DNA from: Patescibacteria group bacterium
GTDB taxonomy: Bacteria; Patescibacteriota; Saccharimonadia; CAILAD01; BJGX01
Direction: 5' to 3'
Assembly: GCA_009691555.1 (NCBI GenBank)
Contig: SICB01000035.1
Span: 1-5,825 of the forward strand
Length of the DNA: 5,825 nucleotides
In this document: positions 1 through 5,383 of the stretch, in pieces
Numbering within the stretch: the first letter of the stretch is position 1
Layout of the letters: the number at the start of each line of letters is the position of its first letter
Made by a program: the position numbers and the translations under genes
Notes under the pieces: generated by a model
What the model was told of the DNA's origin: nothing
Databases searched by the model: none
The model's input: only the letters and a program-made list of their open reading frames with translations

Positions 1-1115
1 CCAAGAATACCGACCAGTGCACCAGAGCCAAGCACTCCAACTGTAAGACCAACAAGGATATTTACAATCGGTACGGCGTAGAGGCCTAGTACTACAACTG
101 AGCCAACTAGCATGGTACGAAATGGCTTGTATTTGTGCTTGGTGAGTTTACTACCTACATAATAGGCTGCAATGGGCCCACTCAGCATTAGCGACATAAC
201 CCAAGCCGTGAAAATCAGCCCACTGAGAGGAGCGCCGATGATGGTAATAAGCAACAACAAACAGAGCAGTGGGGCGGCAAGCATGTTTAGCCCACCAAGT
301 AGCAGGGATTTGCCGAAATGATCACTCAGCTGTTTTTCGGTGGTGATGTAGAGCCTAGGGAAGAGCCAGACGGTGAGTAGCGAGACAACCAGCAGCGATA
401 CAAAAAAGAGCAAGAAGCCAACTATTAGCGCCACGATACCAGAGGTTGCGCTACTGCCGAAATTAGCGTTGGCGACGCTCGTTTTGGTGATTGTGCCTTG
501 GGTTTTTGACGAGCCGTCGCGGGTTAGGTTGTTGGTACTGGCGTAATCGATTTTGCCTCTGACATCGGCTGATGAGCCGAGCTTGAGGGTGCCGAAATTG
601 CCCGAAAGATTACGGCCTATAATACCATCTATCGTAGCATTGCCAGCGTTAATATTGGCGTCTCTGGATATGATACCCCGAGTGATGACATTAGCGCCGA
701 CGAGCGCTACATCGCGTCTGACGCGTGCGGCGGAATCAAATGTGATGTTTTGACCTAGTAGTGTGATGCTGCCATCGACCGTTCCAGATAGATTGAAGTC
801 CTGGGCGAAACTAATAATATCGCCATCGATGCGACCCGAAACAGTTAGACTCTGTACGGCACAGTAGACACTGCCATTGACACGGCCAGAGATAGTTACT
901 TTGCCGCCAACACAAAAGACGTCGCCGTTGACATTGCCTTCGATATTGATATTGTCACCACTAGTTGTCAGTGAGGAGTCGACGAGCTGGTCTTTGGCGA
1001 TTATTACATTGGTTCCGGTCCGAGATTCTTGGGCTTGAGCCGAACCAGCAAGTGCTATTGTCGCTAGTCCGATAACAGCTACAAAAGCAATTAGGTACTT
1101 TATTTTTGACTTCAT
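1..1115 (-). CDS. Exported bactofilin-like beta-helix protein with C-terminal membrane segments (3' end cut by window edge)
   Basis: The reading frame is open from the ATG at 1115 to the window edge: 371 complete codons, stop not seen. Residues 1-28 form a signal peptide, with a K-rich start, a hydrophobic core at about 8-23 and a probable cleavage after A26-Q27-A28. Residues 56-194 form a regular beta-helix. Four consecutive 17-residue rungs begin at I56, V73, L90 and F107 with the pattern hydrophobic-x-hydrophobic-(S/E)-G-x-(V/I)-(N/D)-G-(D/S), followed by four looser rungs. This resembles bactofilin/polymer-forming repeats. A Ser/Thr/Asn-rich linker (195-225) leads to hydrophobic segments at about 226-252, 271-295, 296-320 and 334-360 or beyond. 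The signal peptide puts the beta-helix outside the cytoplasm, unlike classical cytoplasmic bactofilins. A role as envelope scaffold is inference. Cys68 and Cys85 lie exactly one rung apart and would stack. The start is supported by AGAGGT six bases upstream. It could instead be an uncharacterised exported adhesin-like repeat protein. Confidence 0.88.
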   Translation of the reverse strand, partial: MKSKIKYLIAFVAVIGLATIALAGSAQAQESRTGTNVIIAKDQLVDSSLTTSGDNINIEGNVNGDVFCVGGKVTISGRVNGSVYCAVQSLTVSGRIDGDIISFAQDFNLSGTVDGSITLLGQNITFDSAARVRRDVALVGANVITRGIISRDANINAGNATIDGIIGRNLSGNFGTLKLGSSADVRGKIDYASTNNLTRDGSSKTQGTITKTSVANANFGSSATSGIVALIVGFLLFFVSLLVVSLLTVWLFPRLYITTEKQLSDHFGKSLLLGGLNMLAAPLLCLLLLITIIGAPLSGLIFTAWVMSLMLSGPIAAYYVGSKLTKHKYKPFRTMLVGSVVVLGLYAVPIVNILVGLTVGVLGSGALVGIL

Positions 1116-1121
1116 ATCATG

Positions 1122-1127
1122 ACCTCT
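1122..1127 (-). promoter_or_regulatory. Ribosome binding site of the beta-helix protein gene
   Basis: On the minus strand AGAGGT lies six bases before the ATG at 1115. Another ATG on this strand at 1120 is out of frame and only one base from this site, so the site selects the start at 1115. Confidence 0.7.
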
Positions 1128-1150
1128 GTTATTTAATAGAATTGTAATTC

Positions 1151-1156
1151 ATTATA
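1151..1156 (-). promoter_or_regulatory. Probable -10 box of the beta-helix protein gene
   Basis: A perfect TATAAT reads on the minus strand 35 bases before the ATG, predicting a leader of about 28-30 bases that contains the AGAGGT site. No good -35 hexamer lies at 16-18 bases. Instead there is an A-rich stretch with TCTAGA (about 1169-1180), so the promoter may depend on an activator. The preceding gene ends in a terminator, so a separate promoter is expected here. Confidence 0.55.
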
Positions 1157-1244
1157 ACAGCTATGTTTGTTTTTTCTAGACTCTTATACTGCTATTGGCT
1201 AGAGTGAAACCGATGAAGTCATGGCTTGGCTTAATTTATTGCAA

Positions 1245-1266
1245 TAGTTCATGCATAGTTCATGCA
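1245..1266. repeat. Perfect 11-bp tandem direct repeat, operator-like
   Basis: The 11-mer TAGTTCATGCA occurs twice head to tail (1245-1255 and 1256-1266). Just upstream, TGCAA at 1240-1244 extends the pattern, so TGCA recurs at 1240, 1252 and 1263. The repeat lies in non-coding DNA between the terminator (1301-1344) and the promoter at 1151. An 11-bp period keeps both copies on one face of the helix, an arrangement known for OmpR/PhoB-family response regulator sites. That this is such a site is inference. Confidence 0.6.
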
Positions 1267-1278
1267 ACTTATGAATTA
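1256..1278. promoter_or_regulatory. Imperfect inverted repeat overlapping the tandem repeat (candidate operator)
   Basis: TAGTTCAT (1256-1263) and ATGAATTA (1271-1278) are inverted copies with one mismatch in eight positions, separated by seven bases. The left arm is part of the second tandem copy, so the same half-site TTCAT occurs twice in direct and once in inverted orientation. The site is about 100 bases upstream of the TATAAT box at 1151-1156. No regulator gene is visible in the window. Confidence 0.35.
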
Positions 1279-1300
1279 CCTGATAGCTTGCTAATATTTA

Positions 1301-1344
1301 TAATAAAAAACCTAAGAGGATAGCAGGGCTAAACTCTTAGGTTT
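1301..1344 (-). terminator. Intrinsic (Rho-independent) terminator of the 234-residue protein gene
   Basis: Bases 1308-1318 and 1334-1344 form a perfect 11-bp inverted repeat (AAACCTAAGAG / CTCTTAGGTTT). The loop holds an additional four-pair stem TAGC/GCTA (1321-1324 with 1328-1331). Read on the minus strand, the stem ends in a run of six T (TTTTTT, then ATTATA). The hairpin begins 20 bases after the TAA stop at 1365-1367. The plus-strand side lacks a comparable T run, so it is directional, isolating the upstream minus-strand gene from the one starting at 1115. Confidence 0.88.
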
Positions 1345-1364
1345 ATAGTGTGGCTAGGTACTCG

Positions 1365-2069
1365 TTAGCTTCGAAACTCAGCAGGTATACTAATTTTCAA
1401 AGCATCAGCTAACCTCACCAGAGTGACAAGATCTAACTGGTCGATATCGGCCGAGAAGTCGTAAGCTTGGTCTTTAATGTAGCCAGGCATATCTTCTAGG
1501 ATTTCATTACCAGGCATATCGATGGGGATACGCTTGGTACCAAGCTTGCCCCGCTTGGCTGGCTTGTCCTGATATTCAGGCACCTCTTTTTTATAGTTGC
1601 CACCACGAGTATATCTGATGCGGCAATCAGTATCGAGCCAGGCTGTCCAGGCATTGAATTGTACAATTCTATCCGGGCCATCATCAACATATATGTGGCG
1701 CTTAAACATATCTTTCACTATGATAAACAGCCACCAGCCAGCAATTTCACTATTTTTACCTACTAGGTAATACTGGCTAGGCTCTCTGTAAAAAGATTGG
1801 CCACCACAGTTGTACTTATAATGATCTTTTCGTGGTGCCGGTATGGCGCTAGTCGATGTTAATATTTTGACATCTGCCAGGCGATTTTTCTTAAATTCTT
1901 CGACTTTGGTTGCTACTTGCGGTTGTAGTAATTTAGCTAGAGACTTAGCATCTTCAACTAGCTGACTATCCTTTGCCAGACCATCCTGGTGAGCTTTATT
2001 TTCTTGGTTAGTTTTGTCGATTGTTGCTTGTTGCTTTGCATCCTTTACGGCACGCAAGAACTTGTCCAT
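1365..2069 (-). CDS. Conserved-looking hypothetical protein, 234 residues, function unknown
   Basis: I do not recognise this protein. It has no signal peptide and no membrane segment, so it is probably cytoplasmic. Residues 1-65 are rich in Lys, Gln, Asp and Glu and look helical, possibly a coiled coil. Residues 84-145 are unusually aromatic (Y84, Y86, F93, Y94, Y100, Y101, W112, W113, F115, F122, Y127, F138, W141, W144) and contain Cys88; Cys149 follows, suggesting a compact beta-rich domain. Residues 155-182 are basic. DMPG occurs twice (184-187 and 193-196), before a C-terminal helical segment whose TLVRLADALKIS stretch resembles the last helix of XRE-type DNA-binding domains, but no full helix-turn-helix can be traced. 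AGGAG six bases before the ATG, a near-consensus promoter and an intrinsic terminator together argue that it is a real, separately expressed gene. It is transcribed divergently from the exporter genes starting at 2256. Confidence 0.88.
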   Translation of the reverse strand: MDKFLRAVKDAKQQATIDKTNQENKAHQDGLAKDSQLVEDAKSLAKLLQPQVATKVEEFKKNRLADVKILTSTSAIPAPRKDHYKYNCGGQSFYREPSQYYLVGKNSEIAGWWLFIIVKDMFKRHIYVDDGPDRIVQFNAWTAWLDTDCRIRYTRGGNYKKEVPEYQDKPAKRGKLGTKRIPIDMPGNEILEDMPGYIKDQAYDFSADIDQLDLVTLVRLADALKISIPAEFRS

Positions 2070-2075
2070 AACCGG

Positions 2076-2080
2076 CTCCT
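2076..2080 (-). promoter_or_regulatory. Ribosome binding site of the 234-residue protein gene
   Basis: AGGAG reads on the minus strand with a six-base spacer to the ATG at 2069. It fixes this start and contrasts with the ATPase genes on the other strand, which lack such a site. Confidence 0.75.
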
Positions 2081-2132
2081 GATCTAAATATAGTAAATGT
2101 ACGCTTCAGCAGATTTGCTAAAGTTGGCTTTT

Positions 2133-2160
2133 ATTATACAATAAACTAACAAAATGTAAA
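2133..2160 (-). promoter_or_regulatory. Sigma-70-like promoter of the 234-residue protein gene
   Basis: On the minus strand TTTACA (2155-2160, five of six matches to TTGACA) and TATAAT (2133-2138, perfect) are separated by 16 bases. Transcription would start near 2126, giving a leader of about 57 bases with the AGGAG site near its end. The promoter faces away from the plus-strand promoter at 2219-2248, leaving about 58 bases between the two -35 boxes. Confidence 0.72.
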
Positions 2161-2173
2161 GGCTAGGTAGCTG

Positions 2174-2199
2174 AGCCATCGGCTTGAATTTAGAATTTG
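2174..2199. promoter_or_regulatory. Short symmetric and repeated elements between the divergent promoters
   Basis: Between the two -35 boxes lie AGCC-ATC-GGCT (2174-2184, a four-pair inverted repeat) and a tandem pair GAATTTA / GAATTTG (2186-2199). Both are short enough to be chance, but they sit where a regulator could control both divergent units. Confidence 0.2.
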
Positions 2200-2218
2200 C
2201 TTGCAGCTTAGCTATTGG

Positions 2219-2248
2219 TTGATGATTATCAATATAACTTGCTATACT
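2219..2248 (+). promoter_or_regulatory. Promoter of the first exporter operon, with overlapping small inverted repeat
   Basis: TTGATG (2219-2224) and TATACT (2243-2248) are 18 bases apart. The -10 box is preceded by TGC (2240-2242), an extended -10 motif. TATACT ends eight positions before the ATG at 2256, so the predicted transcription start falls at or next to the start codon. TTGAT-GATT-ATCAA (2219-2232) is an inverted repeat covering the -35 box, a plausible repressor site; five-base arms alone are weak evidence for an operator. Confidence 0.6.
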
Positions 2249-2255
2249 AAAAACT

Positions 2256-2960
2256 ATGATAAAAGTTAATGATGTATCAAAAACCTACGGCAAGGGCGAC
2301 AACCTCTTCACGGCATTATATAAAATAAGCCTTGAGGTGCCAGAAGGTTCGACGGTGGCGATAATAGGCAAGTCGGGCTCCGGCAAATCGACCCTGATGC
2401 ACATTATGAGCGGGCTCGACCACGCCTCTAGCGGCGAGGTTGTAATAGGTGGCAAAAGCCTAACTGAGATGAAAGCCAAGCAAATTGATGCTTTCAGGGC
2501 CTCAGAAATGAGTTTTATATTTCAGGCATTTTTCGTGGAAGCCAACCAGAGCTGTTTTCAAAATGTAATGCTACCATTAGAGATTGCTAAATCGCCAAGA
2601 AGCCAACGCAAAAAACGAGTCGAGGCGGCACTTAAGGCAGTTGGTCTAGAAGAAAAAGTCGATGCCTTGGCCTCGACACTGTCGGGTGGCCAAAAGCAAC
2701 GTCTGGCGATAGCCAGAGCGATAGTCAATAAGCCGAAGATTATTTTTGCCGACGAACCTACCGGCAACCTCGATAGTGCTACCGGCGAGCTAGTTATAGA
2801 TTTGCTTTTTGAGCTTAATAAAAAACTAAAGTGTACGCTGGTAGTGGTAACCCACGATGGTGAGCTAGCCGATAAATGCGCTATTCGAATCGAAATGAAA
2901 GACGGCGAAATAATATCGGCTTCAAATTCTAAAACCAAAAAAGTGGTTAGGCGAGTATGA
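2256..2960 (+). CDS. MacB/LolD-type ABC transporter ATP-binding protein
   Basis: This is the cytoplasmic ATPase that powers the membrane partner encoded next. The 234-residue length is typical of LolD/MacB-type ATPase subunits. Walker A is GKSGSGKST at 38-46, the Q-loop glutamine is Q90 in FIFQ, the signature is LSGGQKQR at 142-149, Walker B ends in D166-E167, the D-loop is NLD at 171-173, and the switch histidine is H200; all catalytic positions are intact. After Q90 the usual Leu-rich, LTA-containing Q-loop segment is replaced by FFVEANQSC without change of length. The start is fixed by an in-frame TAA at 2235-2237 with no other ATG between. There is no Shine-Dalgarno sequence; a -10 box ends seven bases before the ATG, which suggests a leaderless message. 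The stop TGA overlaps the permease start by four bases (ATGA), showing that UGA is a stop and that the two are translationally coupled. Confidence 0.96.
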   Translation: MIKVNDVSKTYGKGDNLFTALYKISLEVPEGSTVAIIGKSGSGKSTLMHIMSGLDHASSGEVVIGGKSLTEMKAKQIDAFRASEMSFIFQAFFVEANQSCFQNVMLPLEIAKSPRSQRKKRVEAALKAVGLEEKVDALASTLSGGQKQRLAIARAIVNKPKIIFADEPTGNLDSATGELVIDLLFELNKKLKCTLVVVTHDGELADKCAIRIEMKDGEIISASNSKTKKVVRRV

Positions 2961-4333
2961 CAACTCGCGACATCATACGGCGCTCTGGTCGAAGCCTAAA
3001 AAGTGCCAAAGGCCGAACAATACTGACCGCGCTGGCGATTGCTGTCGGTACATTTGCCCTGACTCTGACACTAGCAGCCAGCAATGGCGCAACTGCTTAT
3101 GTAAATAAAATAATCAATGATAACTTTGACCCCAGCGAGCTAATAGTAACAGCCGACCCGTCGATTTTTGGGCAGGCCAGTACATCTAGCCCCAAGGAAT
3201 ACGACCCGAGCTTTGGGACTGGCGTATCGAACTCTGGTGCCACCACGCAGATAAGAAAGATTACCCAGGCCGATATCGATACCATTGCTAAGGTCGATGG
3301 TGTGGGATCGGTCCGTGAGGATATCACCGTCAACGCCCGATACATCACCAGAGAAGGCCAAAAAAAGTATGTCACCACCATTGCATCCTATAACCCAGCT
3401 CAAAAACCAGACTTGCTCGCGGGCGGATTGGGAGCTGACTTTAATGGTGCCAAGCTAATTTTGCCAGAAGGCTTTTTGCAATCGCTGGGCTTTAGTAGTG
3501 CCGAGAATGCCATTGGCAAATCAGTGGTTGTCTCGATTCCTAAAAACTTCTCACCCGATCAGCTCAGAGCTCAACTAATGACCGGATCCTTCGCCCAAAC
3601 ACCAGAGCAACTGGCAAAATCGATTCAGGATAACGCCGATAACGTTGTTTTCACCGTGGCGGCGGTCTCTAAAAAACCAGCTACTTTCCGCCCTGGAACT
3701 GAGCTGTATATATATACCTCGCTCGACGAAGCTCGCGTGCTCAACGATATATCAACTAGTGGCAGTACTGGTTTCCGTAAATACAACTCAATATTCGTGA
3801 AGGTCACAAACGGCAATAAGGCCAGCAACCTCGACGCCGCTGCCGGCAAAATCCGCGACCTCGGCTTTCAGGTGCGAACCGTCAAGGAAACCCAAGAGTT
3901 TCTGACAAATATCATAGGGGTACTGCGCGGCATAGTGGCCGGCTTTGGGCTAATTGCAATTATTGCCTCAGTCTTTGGGATAATTAACACAATGTATATT
4001 TCGGTACTCCAAAGGACGCGCGAGATTGGCCTGATGAAAGCTCTAGGTATGCGGCGACGCGATATTGGTCGGCTCTTTAGGTTCGAAGCCGCCTGGATTG
4101 GCTTTTTGGGTGGTGCTATTGGCTCGATCTCGGCGGTGGTTTTGGGGATTACCTTAAACCCCTGGATCACTAAGCAGCTTAATTTGAGCGCCGGGACGAA
4201 GCTTCTGATATTTGTGCCTCTGCAGATTTTTACGTTAATTGCGATATTGATGGCAATATCGATAATGGCTGGTTGGTTGCCGTCGCGTAAGGCCGCCAAG
4301 CTCGACCCGATTGAAGCACTAAGGGTCGAATAG
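2957..4333 (+). CDS. MacB/FtsX-type ABC transporter permease, 458 residues
   Basis: The membrane subunit partners the ATPase encoded just before it. Topology follows the MacB plan: a cytoplasmic amphipathic start, membrane helix 1 at about 21-41, a large external domain at about 42-318, then helices at about 319-346, 375-400 and 414-440. The segment RTREIGLMKALGMRRRDI (353-370) is the conserved FtsX-type loop after helix 2 that contacts the ATPase, and the end PSRKAAKLDPIEALR (442-456) is the usual C-terminus. Members of this superfamily couple ATP hydrolysis to movement of the external domain rather than threading substrate through the helices; substrates include antimicrobial peptides, toxins and lipoproteins. 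The external domain contains no cysteine. No MacA-type adaptor or outer-membrane channel gene is next to it, as expected for a single-membrane cell. The ribosome site is weak (AGG five bases before ATG), so expression probably depends on coupling to the ATPase gene. Confidence 0.94.
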   Translation: MTTRDIIRRSGRSLKSAKGRTILTALAIAVGTFALTLTLAASNGATAYVNKIINDNFDPSELIVTADPSIFGQASTSSPKEYDPSFGTGVSNSGATTQIRKITQADIDTIAKVDGVGSVREDITVNARYITREGQKKYVTTIASYNPAQKPDLLAGGLGADFNGAKLILPEGFLQSLGFSSAENAIGKSVVVSIPKNFSPDQLRAQLMTGSFAQTPEQLAKSIQDNADNVVFTVAAVSKKPATFRPGTELYIYTSLDEARVLNDISTSGSTGFRKYNSIFVKVTNGNKASNLDAAAGKIRDLGFQVRTVKETQEFLTNIIGVLRGIVAGFGLIAIIASVFGIINTMYISVLQRTREIGLMKALGMRRRDIGRLFRFEAAWIGFLGGAIGSISAVVLGITLNPWITKQLNLSAGTKLLIFVPLQIFTLIAILMAISIMAGWLPSRKAAKLDPIEALRVE

Positions 4334-4370
4334 CTCGTTTTTATCGGCTCTACTTGCTTCAGGTAGCTCT

Positions 4371-4400
4371 ATGACTATAAAACCTTTTTCGATATAAAAT
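4371..4400 (+). promoter_or_regulatory. Candidate promoter of the second exporter pair
   Basis: The 75-base gap after the first permease has no convincing terminator hairpin, so read-through is possible. It does contain ATGACT (4371-4376, four of six matches to TTGACA) followed after 16 bases by TATAAA (4393-4398), or after 18 bases by TAAAAT (4395-4400). Transcription from these would start near 4405-4408, next to the ATG at 4409. A second arrangement, TTGCTT (4354-4359), 16 bases, TATAAA (4376-4381), would give a leader of about 20 bases without a Shine-Dalgarno sequence. Confidence 0.45.
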
Positions 4401-4408
4401 AAATACTT

Positions 4409-5383
4409 ATGAATTACGCATTCGAACTAAAAAACGTTAAAAAACATTATGGTAAAGTAATAGCCCTAGACGGCGTGACTCTGCGCGCTGAAGAAGGCAA
4501 GGTCTATGGAATGCTAGGCCCCAACGGTGCTGGCAAAACAACAATCGTAAAAATTCTTAGTACCCTGATAAAGCCCGACAAAGGGGTTGCAACAGTGGCC
4601 GGTATAGATATTAGTCTAGACCCGTCTAGCGTTCGTAAGACAATCGGACTGGCCGGGCAGTTTGCAGCCATCGACGAATTTTTAACTGGGCGCGAAAATA
4701 TATACATGGTGGGGCTTTTGTACGGCCTGAAAGCCAAGGAATCAAAAACGCGCACCACCGATATTTTGGAGCGCCTTAACCTAACGGACGCGGCCGATCG
4801 GCAGGTCAAGACCTACTCGGGCGGAATGCGTCGTCGTCTTGACCTTGGTGCTAGCTTAGTGGGGCACCCAAAGATTTTATTCCTAGACGAGCCAACCACC
4901 GGGCTAGACCCTCGCACCCGCAAAGAACTCTGGGAAATTATTCGCGACCTCGCAAAAGACGGTACTAGCATCCTACTAACCACCCAGTACCTAGAAGAGG
5001 CCGATGAGCTGGCCGACAAGATTGCCGTAATTGATTATGGCAAGGTGATAGCCGAAGGCACTAGCGCGCAGCTCAAAGCCAAACTTGGCGGCGACTTGGT
5101 GGAGTTTGAAATGACTAACGAGCATGACTACCGCAAAGCACTGGAGGCCACCAAAGGCATCGGCAAGGGCATTAAGGGTGATGACTTTGAGCTAACAATT
5201 AAGATACCCGTCAAGCACAGTGCGACTGATTTATTAAAAATTACTCAAATTGTAGACCGAGCTGGCGTTAAACCACAAAATATTTCATTACACAAACCAA
5301 CTCTCGATGATGTTTTCTTGGCCATTACCGGTAAAAAGCCAAAGCACCAGGTTCCTAAAAAGCCTAAAAGAGGCAAGCCATAA
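4409..5383 (+). CDS. DrrA-type ABC transporter ATP-binding protein, 324 residues
   Basis: This is a cytoplasmic ATPase of the drug-resistance DrrA group, partner of the ABC-2 permease encoded next. Walker A is GPNGAGKTT at 37-45, the Q-loop glutamine Q84, the signature YSGGM at 136-140, Walker B ILFLDEP at 156-162 (D160, E161), and the D-loop GLD at 165-167. The switch position holds Q193 (LTTQYLEEAD) in place of the usual histidine, a known trait of DrrA relatives rather than damage. After the ATPase core, residues 229-306 form the C-terminal accessory domain of this group, ending in PTLDDVFLAITG (297-308). The last 15 residues are Lys/Pro-rich (PKHQVPKKPKRGKP), probably flexible. DrrA itself is about 330 residues, so the length is normal. 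An in-frame TAA at 4400-4402 fixes the start, which lacks a Shine-Dalgarno sequence. Its TAA stop overlaps the next start by one base (TAATG). The substrate cannot be told; drugs, lipids or glycoconjugates are all known for the family. Confidence 0.96.
   Translation: MNYAFELKNVKKHYGKVIALDGVTLRAEEGKVYGMLGPNGAGKTTIVKILSTLIKPDKGVATVAGIDISLDPSSVRKTIGLAGQFAAIDEFLTGRENIYMVGLLYGLKAKESKTRTTDILERLNLTDAADRQVKTYSGGMRRRLDLGASLVGHPKILFLDEPTTGLDPRTRKELWEIIRDLAKDGTSILLTTQYLEEADELADKIAVIDYGKVIAEGTSAQLKAKLGGDLVEFEMTNEHDYRKALEATKGIGKGIKGDDFELTIKIPVKHSATDLLKITQIVDRAGVKPQNISLHKPTLDDVFLAITGKKPKHQVPKKPKRGKP
5369..5373 (+). promoter_or_regulatory. Ribosome binding site of the ABC-2 permease gene
   Basis: AGAGG lies within the last codons of the ATPase gene, nine bases before the ATG at 5383. 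It supports choosing this start and, with the TAATG overlap, translational coupling of the pair. Confidence 0.6.

Noticed and set aside
553..753. Open frame on the plus strand, 66 codons
   Set aside because: It lies wholly inside the beta-helix protein gene on the opposite strand, whose signal peptide and regular 17-residue rungs show which frame is real. No ribosome site or promoter supports it.
1107..1221. ATGAAGTCA at 1213-1221 matching, inverted, the first nine bases of the beta-helix gene (1107-1115)
   Set aside because: The upstream copy lies outside the predicted transcript (start near 1144), so it could not pair with the start codon in the mRNA; nine bases can match by chance.
1386..1430. 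XRE-type DNA-binding domain at the C-terminus of the 234-residue protein
   Set aside because: Only the last helix (TLVRLADALKIS) resembles that fold; the preceding DMPG-containing segment does not provide the two helix-turn-helix helices.
1532..1545. Perfect 14-bp palindrome GCTTGGTACCAAGC
   Set aside because: It sits inside the coding sequence of the 234-residue protein, far from any promoter, and has no second copy in the window; likely chance.
2558..2938. 126-codon open frame on the minus strand
   Set aside because: It is antisense to the ATPase gene covering the signature and Walker B motifs; its composition is a by-product of the coding strand.
3868..4299. 143-codon open frame on the minus strand
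   Set aside because: It is antisense to the membrane helices of the MacB/FtsX-type permease, with no family resemblance or start signals.
4334..4370. Possible terminator after the first permease gene
   Set aside because: Only a four-pair CTAC/GTAG stem with a nine-base loop forms, with no following T run.
4371..4397. Eight-codon open frame (MTIKPFSI) before the DrrA-type ATPase, possible leader peptide
   Set aside because: It has only a weak AGG upstream, no attenuator-like hairpin follows, and the same bases are better explained as promoter elements.
4985..4987. Loss of the switch histidine in the DrrA-type ATPase as a sign of inactivation
   Set aside because: Gln at this position in LTTQYLEEAD is usual for DrrA relatives, and every other ATPase motif is intact.
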